Shown in pieces: positions 1-5,126 of a stretch of 5,126 nt of DNA. Both the position numbers and the translations under genes were made by a program. Under the pieces are notes generated by a model. That model searched no databases. It was not told where the DNA came from and saw only the letters and a program-made list of their open reading frames with translations. The number at the start of each line of letters is the position of its first letter. The first letter of the stretch is position 1. The DNA comes from Prevotella sp. UBA7782 (GTDB taxonomy: Bacteria; Bacteroidota; Bacteroidia; Bacteroidales; Bacteroidaceae): positions 7,802 to 12,927 of the forward strand of contig DLDC01000147.1 in assembly GCA_002480935.1 (NCBI GenBank). The letters run 5' to 3'.

Positions 1-3000
1 CGCGGCTGATGCCCACTTCCTCGGTCAGCATCTCTACATTGAAGTCAGGATTTTGCATGTTTTCGTTCACGCACTTCATGATACGCTCCATCAAGGCATC
101 GTTGTTGCCCTTCACCTTTACCTCTTCTACCTTGCCTGTTTGCCGCTGTGCGCCGGAGTATTTGCCCCTTAGGCGGCGCACGTTGTCCACCAAATTATCT
201 ATCACCACATGCAGTTCGTCCATGTTAAAAGGCTTGGCCATATAGGCATCAGCACCCTTCTTCAGTCCTTCCAGTTTGTCGGCGACCTGCGTTTTCGATG
301 TAAGCAGGATGACGGGAATGTCGCTTATGTTAGAGTTTCCTTTTATCTTCTTGAGCAGGGCAATGCCGTCCATCTCCGGCATGACCACGTCTGAGATGAC
401 CAGGTCGTAGCTGTTGTTGAGCAATTTGCCCAGTGCGTCCTTGCCGTTGGATGCATAGTCGAACCTATACCAAGTGCCCAGCTCGCCCGATATATAGCGT
501 GCTAACTCGTAATCATCGTCTACCACCAGTATGTGCAGGTTACGGTTGGCTGTGTTCTTGCGCTTTGTCTCAGTGTCTTGTTGTGCGGGGCTGTCCTCCA
601 TTATCTCTTCCGGGCGCAGGTGCCGGCACCCTTTGCGCAGCCTGACTTCTATACATGCGCCCCTCTTTCCGTCCTCGCGGTTGTATGCCTTGATGCTTCC
701 TCCGTGCATCTCTACGATGGCATGGCACAGATTGAGACCTATTCCCGTGCCCATGACGCCCGAACCGGAACTGTTGCGGCCTTGATAGAAGCGCTCGAAG
801 AGCCTGCCGATGTCCTCCTTTCTGAACCCTATGCCGTCGTCAATCACCTTGAGGCACACGTAGTTTTCGTGGTCAGACACCTCTATGTCGATGTGCCCGT
901 TGTCTGAGGTATACTTCATGGCGTTCGACAAAAGGTTAGACACCACCTTGTCGAAGTTCACCCTGTCTATCCAAACCCTCACAGCGGGGTGCTTGATGTT
1001 ATAAGGCTGGCCCTTGCCATTGACGAGTGAGATGCTCACATGCTTGTCGCTGGCGTAGTATTTATACAGTCTGAGGATGTTGGCAACGAAGTCTACCAAG
1101 TCAGTGTTCTGACATTGCAGCCTCATTTGCTTCTTGTCTATCTTCCTCTCGTCGAGTATCTGGTTCACAAGCAGCATGAGTCGCTGCGCGTTTCGCTCTA
1201 TGATGTCGATGTCGGCCTGGTTGTCGGCATCTGTTATGCGCTTCTTCAGCTTGCGCAGAGGCCCCATGATGAGTGTCAGCGGCGACCGAATGTCGTGCGT
1301 AGCGTTGATAAGAAACTTCATTTTCTGCTCGTCTAAGTCGGCTTGCCTGCGCTTTTCGTAGTTTCTGAATACGAAGGCGAAGAGCGAGCCACCCAGTATC
1401 AGATAGATGAGGATGGCCAGTCCCGAGGCATACCACGGGTGTTCCACCTCAATGCTCAGGCGTTTGACGTGCTCAGAAGGTATGCCGTTGAACGACGCGC
1501 GCACCTCTATGTTATAGTGTCCGGGCTCCAGTTGTGTGAAGGGAATGGTGTTGATGCCTTCGCCCGTGTTGGTCCATCGGCCGCCATTGATGCGGTAGTC
1601 GAACGAGATGTCGGCCTGCCGCTTATAGTTAAGCATGGAGAACTCCAGCAAGAAGGTGTTGTCCTTATAGGGCAGGGTGAACTTCTCGCCCATGCAGCTC
1701 CTCGACTTTCCGTTCACCATGAAGCCTGTCAGGTACACCTCACCCAGCTTTTCCTTCCTTCCGTTCACCACTTCGGGATAGAAAGTTGTTATTCCGTCGG
1801 CCGTGCCAAAGGCTATCCTGTCATCGGCATCGCGCATCATCGACCCCAGCATATACTCGTGTGAGGTCAGACCATTGCCGTTGATGTAGCTGTAGAACTG
1901 CTTTCTGGCAGCGTTATACTGCCATATACCCATGGTGGTACTTATCCAGATGTTGCCCTGCCGGTCGGTTGTCATGGCGCTCACCTGCTTGTCTCGCAGC
2001 ATGTCGCTGCCGGGAAGGAGGCCCGTCTTTCGCGTCTTTACATTATATATATATAGTCCGTTGTCGGTGCCTATGACGATGTTGCCGTGCCGGTCGGCGC
2101 AGATGGCGTTTGAAAGGATGTCGGGCAATATCTTTGTCCAGCCCAGGTCGTTGAACGACAGTGTGCTGGTGTTCATGTTGCACACGCCGTTAGACGTGGC
2201 TATCCACAGCCTTCCGTGCCCGTCATAGTAGAGCGAACGCACCCAGTCGTTGCACAAGTAGCCTTTCTTGCCACGGTCGCTCATGGTCAGTATGGTGAGT
2301 TTGTCGGTCTGAGTGTCATATACATACAGTCCCTTACTATACACCGAGATGAACAGCTTGCCCTTTCCGTCGTCGGCTATGCTGTATATTCCGGCACTCT
2401 CAAAGCGTAGCTTCTGTTGTGCCTGTCCTGTTTCCGGCACGTAGCTGTATAGCGCGTTGCCTGTGCCCAGCCAGTATTTGCCCTGCTTGTCGCGGTAGAT
2501 GATGGATGTGCCTGCGGGCGATTGCGGGTGCGCCGTGATGTTTCCGTCGCGGTCGAACCTGAATACGCCGCTGTTCTGCACCGTACACCAAGTGTCGCCA
2601 TGGCTGCCTTGTGCGATAGACGACACCGAGCTGCCGATGTTATAGTCTTGCGAATCAAACGTCCACGACATGAAGTCATCGTGCTCTTGGTTCACCAGCA
2701 GCAGCCCTTTTTGGTAACATCCCACCCACAGATTGTTGTCCTTGTCGGATAAGATGGCGTTGACGAACGATGATTTCAGGTCGAAGCCCTTGTCATAGGC
2801 GGCATCGTAGGCCACAATCTTCTTGCTTCCTCTGGCCGCGGTGAGCACTCCGCTCTCTGACGTGCCCAAGAAGAGGTTGCCCTGCCGGTCGAACACCGCT
2901 GTGTTGATGGTGATGTTGCCCTTGTAGGGTCCGAAGTCATAGCCCGCGTCTGCTATTTTCCCGGTGGCATAGTCGTAGTAGATGATGCCGAACATGCACA

Positions 3001-3673
3001 CGATGACCAGTCTGTTCTGCCTCTCAAAGAAGGCCACAGGCGCTCCGCAGGCCGAGTGGAAGTCGGTAAGCCGCACCTTGCCGCCCACTTTCTGGCATCG
3101 TCTGAACGTAGGCAGGTGGCTGGCTTGCCAAAAAGTGCCGTGCGAATCTTCATATATATGTGTGAAAAACTCGTCAGAGTCGCGCCTCATATACTGCCTC
3201 TCCCAGGTCACGGCATCCGTTTCGGGCGCTATGGAGTATAGTCCGTAGCCCGCTGAACCAACCAGGATGTTGCCCTCGCGGCCCTCTATGATGGAGTAGA
3301 TGCGCGGGTTGCGGCCGTCGGGCAAGGCATATCGCCTGAAGCTGTCGTTGCTATAGTCATATTGCATCAGTCCTTTGGCGCTGCCCACCCACAGTCTGCC
3401 CTGCTTGTCTACCAGAAAGCTGGAGATGATATTGTCGGAGATGGAGGTAGAGTCATTGTCATGATGCAGATAGTTTACAAAGTGATAGCCATCGAAGCGG
3501 CTCAGTCCATAATCTGTTCCCACCCATATAAAGCCGTATTTGTCTTGCGTGATGCAGTTGATAAGGCTGCTGGGCAGCATGCTTGAGGTGTATAGTTGTC
3601 CGCTGTCTCCCCATGCAGTGAGCACGAGTAATATGGTGATAAGAGTTAATAATCTTCGTAATAGTCGTTTCAT
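1..3673 (-). CDS. Hybrid two-component system (HTCS) sensor/regulator, C-terminus cut by the window edge
   Basis: One open frame of 1224 codons runs off the left edge without a stop. The start ATG (3673-3671) is the first Met and is followed by a basic, hydrophobic signal peptide (MKRLLRR then Leu/Ile-rich to about residue 20). Residues about 30-640 hold 14 propeller blades recognisable by motifs such as IWVGT (49-53) and LWVGS (94-98), fitting two seven-bladed propellers. A Y_Y_Y domain spans about 675-743 and a membrane helix 749-769. HisKA follows with phosphoacceptor His793 (THDIRSP), then HATPase_c at about 897-1013 with N-box Asn913/Asn917, DDGIGF 945-950 and GTGIGL 975-980. The receiver (about 1046-1165) has acidic pocket Asp1052-1054, phosphoacceptor Asp1095, Thr1125 and Lys1147. 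Residues from about 1190 begin the AraC-type HTH. Known HTCS proteins sense oligosaccharides in the periplasm and switch on nearby glycan genes. The divergent esterase is the likely target. All catalytic residues are present. A xylan-type ligand is inferred from the neighbours only. Confidence 0.96.
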   Translation of the reverse strand, partial: MKRLLRRLLTLITILLVLTAWGDSGQLYTSSMLPSSLINCITQDKYGFIWVGTDYGLSRFDGYHFVNYLHHDNDSTSISDNIISSFLVDKQGRLWVGSAKGLMQYDYSNDSFRRYALPDGRNPRIYSIIEGREGNILVGSAGYGLYSIAPETDAVTWERQYMRRDSDEFFTHIYEDSHGTFWQASHLPTFRRCQKVGGKVRLTDFHSACGAPVAFFERQNRLVIVCMFGIIYYDYATGKIADAGYDFGPYKGNITINTAVFDRQGNLFLGTSESGVLTAARGSKKIVAYDAAYDKGFDLKSSFVNAILSDKDNNLWVGCYQKGLLLVNQEHDDFMSWTFDSQDYNIGSSVSSIAQGSHGDTWCTVQNSGVFRFDRDGNITAHPQSPAGTSIIYRDKQGKYWLGTGNALYSYVPETGQAQQKLRFESAGIYSIADDGKGKLFISVYSKGLYVYDTQTDKLTILTMSDRGKKGYLCNDWVRSLYYDGHGRLWIATSNGVCNMNTSTLSFNDLGWTKILPDILSNAICADRHGNIVIGTDNGLYIYNVKTRKTGLLPGSDMLRDKQVSAMTTDRQGNIWISTTMGIWQYNAARKQFYSYINGNGLTSHEYMLGSMMRDADDRIAFGTADGITTFYPEVVNGRKEKLGEVYLTGFMVNGKSRSCMGEKFTLPYKDNTFLLEFSMLNYKRQADISFDYRINGGRWTNTGEGINTIPFTQLEPGHYNIEVRASFNGIPSEHVKRLSIEVEHPWYASGLAILIYLILGGSLFAFVFRNYEKRRQADLDEQKMKFLINATHDIRSPLTLIMGPLRKLKKRITDADNQADIDIIERNAQRLMLLVNQILDERKIDKKQMRLQCQNTDLVDFVANILRLYKYYASDKHVSISLVNGKGQPYNIKHPAVRVWIDRVNFDKVVSNLLSNAMKYTSDNGHIDIEVSDHENYVCLKVIDDGIGFRKEDIGRLFERFYQGRNSSGSGVMGTGIGLNLCHAIVEMHGGSIKAYNREDGKRGACIEVRLRKGCRHLRPEEIMEDSPAQQDTETKRKNTANRNLHILVVDDDYELARYISGELGTWYRFDYASNGKDALGKLLNNSYDLVISDVVMPEMDGIALLKKIKGNSNISDIPVILLTSKTQVADKLEGLKKGADAYMAKPFNMDELHVVIDNLVDNVRRLRGKYSGAQRQTGKVEEVKVKGNNDALMERIMKCVNENMQNPDFNVEMLTEEVGISR

Positions 3674-3683
3674 GGGTAATGGT

Positions 3684-3697
3684 ATTTGCTTGCAAAT
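3684..3697. repeat. 14-bp dyad ATTTGC-TT-GCAAAT over the HTCS promoter start region
   Basis: A perfect 6-bp inverted repeat with a 2-bp spacer, overlapping the HTCS -7 box (3693-3700) and the predicted transcription start. The half-site ATTTGC recurs at 3787-3792 inside the esterase -7 region. A regulator binding here could cover the HTCS start site. Part of each half-site coincides with the -7 consensus, so the dyad may be partly coincidental. Confidence 0.35.
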
Positions 3698-3725
3698 GTA
3701 CAAAATAATTATCAAAAAAGCCAAA
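3693..3725 (-). promoter_or_regulatory. Probable promoter of the HTCS gene (Bacteroidota type)
   Basis: Read on the minus strand, TTTG (3725-3722) is followed after 21 bp by TACATTTG (3700-3693). These match the Bacteroidota -33 (TTTG) and -7 (TAnnTTTG) elements at about the expected spacing. Transcription would start near 3687, leaving a leader of only about 14 nt before the ATG at 3673. No Shine-Dalgarno sequence is present in it. The element match is seen directly; activity is inferred. Confidence 0.65.
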
Positions 3726-3726
3726 T

Positions 3727-3741
3727 GAAACAAATAGAAAC
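3727..3741. promoter_or_regulatory. GAAAC direct repeat with 10-bp period, candidate activator site
   Basis: GAAAC occurs at 3727-3731 and 3737-3741, exactly one helical turn apart, and again as GAAACAA at 3797-3803, matching 3727-3733. The pair lies about 55-70 bp upstream of the predicted esterase start of transcription and just behind the HTCS -33 element. AraC-type domains commonly bind in-phase direct repeats at such positions, so this is a reasonable candidate HTCS operator. The repeat is seen directly; the binding role is inference. Confidence 0.3.
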
Positions 3742-3749
3742 GTCACCGC

Positions 3750-3757
3750 TACATTTG
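3750..3757 (+). promoter_or_regulatory. Second TAnnTTTG box upstream of the esterase (alternative -7 or operator half)
   Basis: TACATTTG is another exact -7 match on the plus strand, 55 bp before the esterase ATG. No TTTG occurs on this strand in the 29 bp upstream (3721-3749), so a stand-alone promoter is doubtful. It is identical to the HTCS -7 box on the opposite strand (3700-3693), so the two form an 8-bp inverted pair 49 bp apart. It may be a weak promoter, part of an operator, or chance in AT-rich DNA. Confidence 0.25.
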
Positions 3758-3783
3758 AATAAGCCGTTTTGTGCTTTTCTGGC

Positions 3784-3791
3784 TATATTTG
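3784..3791 (+). promoter_or_regulatory. Probable -7 element of the esterase/transporter operon promoter
   Basis: TATATTTG, followed by CA, is an exact match to TAnnTTTG and sits 21 bp before the esterase ATG, which would give a leader of about 15 nt. No TTTG lies at the preferred 19-21 bp upstream spacing. The nearest are at 3768-3771 (12-bp gap, too close) and 3754-3757 (26-bp gap, too far). A good -7 with a poor -33 is what one expects of an activator-dependent promoter, consistent with control by the divergent HTCS. Confidence 0.55.
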
Positions 3792-3812
3792 CAATCGAAA
3801 CAATCTTAACAC

Positions 3813-4991
3813 ATGAGACATATATTAACACTACTATTGTTAGTCCTCAGCATGGCGTCCGTTCGTGCGCAAGGCACATCAGGGTGGTTTGGAACGTTTG
3901 CCACAGCCCCCGAATACACCGGAGCAGGCGACATGCCCCAGCTCACCACGCTGGCCGGGCATACCCTTCGGCAGATAGTGAAGGTGTCGGCCGGAGGCAA
4001 CACCATCAGGTTGCAACTCTCCAACGAGTTCAGTCAGAAGCCGGTAGAGATAAAAGCCGTTTACATAGCCTACGCCCTCGACTCCTTTCTTATAGACAGG
4101 CAGACTGCCAGATACCTCACCTTTGGCGGCAAGCGCGGCGTGACGATAGGCGCGCAGCAGGCCGTTTACTCCGACGCCCTGGCCTATGCGCTCAAGCCTT
4201 TGGGCCGTTTGGCCGTCACTATTATATATGGTGAGCGCGTGCCAGAGCACATGACGTCGCACAGAGGGTCGCGTACCTTATCTTATATAGCGGCAGGTGA
4301 GGTGAAGCCCACGGCCAAGTTGAAGCCCGTAGAGCGCCTGGCACACTGGTATAACCTCACCCGCATAGAGGTGAAAGGGCAGGGCAGCGCCGTGGCCATA
4401 TTGGGTAACTCCATCACCGACGGCCGTGGCAGCACCACAAGTGCACAGAACCGCTGGCCCGACCGCATGGCTGAGGCCCTGGGCGGTAAGCTTGGCGTGC
4501 TTAATCTGGGCATTGGCGGCAACTGTGTGCTGGCCGGCGGACTGAGCCAACCGGGCTTGCTGCGCTTCGACCGCGACATCCTGGGCCAGCAAGGCGTGAG
4601 CACCCTCATCATCTTTGAGGGCACTAACGACATCGGACTGTCGCAGGGCAACAGCGAAGAAACGGCACAAAGGCTCATCGAAGCCTATCAGACGCTCACC
4701 GGGAAGGCCCATGCCAGAGGTCTGAAGGTGTATCTTGCCACCATCACCCCCTTTAAGGGCAACGGCTGGTACTCCTTCTTTCATGAGGCGGCACGCCAGA
4801 CGGTGAACCAATGGATAAGAAGCCAAAAGGTGGCCGACGGCATCATAGACTTTGATGAGCTTGCACGCGACCCCCAGAAGCCAGACTGTCTGCGCGCCGA
4901 ATACTCTGACGACTGGCTCCACCTCAACCCCAAGGGCTACGAGGCCATGGGCCGTTATGCCGCCAAAGTGCTGATGAAACCAAACAAATAA
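3813..4991 (+). CDS. Secreted SGNH/GDSL-family hydrolase, XynE-like (probable carbohydrate acyl esterase)
   Basis: This 392-residue protein starts with a signal peptide (MRHILTLLLLVLSMASVRA, probable cleavage before Gln20). There is no lipobox Cys, so it is probably periplasmic or exported rather than a lipoprotein. An in-frame TAA at 3807-3809 rules out a start further upstream. Residues about 20-185 form an N-terminal domain ahead of the catalytic SGNH domain (about 190-390). The SGNH blocks are complete: block I GNSITDG with nucleophile Ser200, block II NLGIGGN with oxyanion Gly236, block III GTND with Asn272, and block V DWLH with Asp367 and His370. Block I has Asn199 where GDS is canonical. 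The layout matches the SGNH subfamily named after XynE of Prevotella bryantii, described as a putative arylesterase/acylhydrolase. The inferred role is deacylation of a decorated glycan, perhaps acetyl-xylan. It is divergent from the HTCS and 45 bp upstream of a transporter gene, probably in one operon. The fold is certain; the exact ester substrate is not. Confidence 0.93.
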   Translation: MRHILTLLLLVLSMASVRAQGTSGWFGTFATAPEYTGAGDMPQLTTLAGHTLRQIVKVSAGGNTIRLQLSNEFSQKPVEIKAVYIAYALDSFLIDRQTARYLTFGGKRGVTIGAQQAVYSDALAYALKPLGRLAVTIIYGERVPEHMTSHRGSRTLSYIAAGEVKPTAKLKPVERLAHWYNLTRIEVKGQGSAVAILGNSITDGRGSTTSAQNRWPDRMAEALGGKLGVLNLGIGGNCVLAGGLSQPGLLRFDRDILGQQGVSTLIIFEGTNDIGLSQGNSEETAQRLIEAYQTLTGKAHARGLKVYLATITPFKGNGWYSFFHEAARQTVNQWIRSQKVADGIIDFDELARDPQKPDCLRAEYSDDWLHLNPKGYEAMGRYAAKVLMKPNK

Positions 4992-5036
4992 ACAATAAAC
5001 CATCTTTAAAAGGCAAAACCTAAACAACTGACAATT

Positions 5037-5126
5037 ATGAAAAGAAACACTGCCAACAACGAGTCAAACGGCTTCTACAAGCTCAACTGGCTGCAACGCA
5101 TAGGCTTTGGGTCCGGCGATTTGGCG
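5037..5126 (+). CDS. N-terminus of a probable GPH-family (glycoside-pentoside-hexuronide:cation) sugar symporter, cut by the window edge
   Basis: Only the first 30 codons are visible. After a polar leader of about 15 residues comes KLNWLQRIGFGSGDLA (15-30). This resembles the conserved start of GPH symporters, a branch of the MFS superfamily, where a basic residue and IG(F/Y)G.GDLA lead into the first membrane helix. These inner-membrane carriers import di- and oligosaccharides or pentosides with Na+ or H+. The start is supported by an in-frame TAA at 5007-5009 and the absence of another ATG between. There is no Shine-Dalgarno sequence, which is normal for Bacteroidota. The 45-bp gap after the esterase holds no hairpin terminator that I can see, so the two genes are probably co-transcribed. 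In the Prevotella bryantii xylan cluster a transporter of this kind (xynD) accompanies the xylan genes. The family call rests on a short segment and the substrate is inferred from context. Confidence 0.78.
   Translation, partial: MKRNTANNESNGFYKLNWLQRIGFGSGDLA

Noticed and set aside
1276..1300. H-box reads HDIRSP rather than the common HE(L/F)RTP, suggesting an impaired kinase
   Set aside because: An acidic residue is kept next to His793, Asp is an accepted variant in HisKA domains, and all ATP-binding and receiver residues are intact.
1343..1864. 173-codon plus-strand open frame, with others such as 533-907 and 1040-1336
   Set aside because: All lie opposite the intact HTCS frame, which reads through with conserved domains. 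The plus-strand translations are compositionally odd and lack recognisable motifs.
2040..2060. TATATATATAG run that could look like a promoter or AT-rich repeat
   Set aside because: On the minus strand it encodes LYIYN of a propeller blade (Tyr-Ile-Tyr codons) in the middle of the HTCS gene, so coding explains it.
3686..4234. 182-codon plus-strand open frame covering the intergenic region and the esterase 5' part
   Set aside because: It overlaps the esterase in another frame, its start lies in the promoter region, and its translation is rich in Arg/His low-complexity stretches typical of a frame shadow.
4278..5027. 249-codon minus-strand open frame opposite the esterase gene
   Set aside because: It is wholly antisense to the esterase, which has a complete catalytic motif set and signal peptide. 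The antisense translation shows no recognisable domain. Long antisense frames are common opposite GC-rich codon positions.
4992..5036. Possible terminator or internal promoter between the esterase and transporter genes
   Set aside because: The 45 bp are A-rich with no stable hairpin plus T-run and no TAnnTTTG box that I can find. Co-transcription is the simpler reading.

Overview
The window looks like a fragment of a carbohydrate-utilisation locus from a gut, rumen or oral member of the Bacteroidales, most likely a Prevotella-type organism. Four things support this. The minus-strand regulator has the hybrid two-component system (HTCS) architecture characteristic of Bacteroidota. The start regions carry no Shine-Dalgarno sequence. 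The intergenic region contains TAnnTTTG boxes, the Bacteroidota -7 element. Moderately GC-rich coding sequence with frequent ATA (Ile) and AGG (Arg) codons flanks a strongly AT-rich intergenic stretch. The genus is an inference.

Layout: positions 1-3673 on the minus strand are one uninterrupted reading frame of 1224 visible codons. It encodes an HTCS with a signal peptide, a 14-blade double beta-propeller, a Y_Y_Y domain, one membrane helix, HisKA, HATPase_c, a receiver and the first part of an AraC-type DNA-binding domain. The window edge cuts the AraC domain. Positions 3674-3812 are a 139-bp divergent intergenic region with promoter-like boxes on both strands, a 14-bp dyad and a helically phased GAAAC direct repeat. 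Positions 3813-4991 on the plus strand encode a secreted SGNH/GDSL hydrolase of the XynE-like type with a complete catalytic set. After a 45-bp gap, position 5037 starts a second plus-strand gene. Its 30 visible residues match the N-terminus of a glycoside-pentoside-hexuronide (GPH) cation symporter.

How the genes may work together: the HTCS senses an oligosaccharide in the periplasm and, through phosphotransfer and its AraC domain, probably activates the divergent operon. The exported esterase would remove acyl groups from a decorated glycan, and the GPH symporter would import the released oligosaccharides across the inner membrane. A regulator, XynE-like esterase and GPH transporter together recall the xylan cluster of Prevotella bryantii (xynR, xynE, xynD and the xylanase/xylosidase genes). 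Acetylated xylan or arabinoxylan is therefore the leading substrate hypothesis, but no xylanase, xylosidase or SusC/SusD gene is visible here to confirm it. I see no RNA genes, mobile elements, CRISPR arrays or broken genes. I also see no convincing evidence of an undescribed system; the most informative parts are the regulator and the divergent control region.
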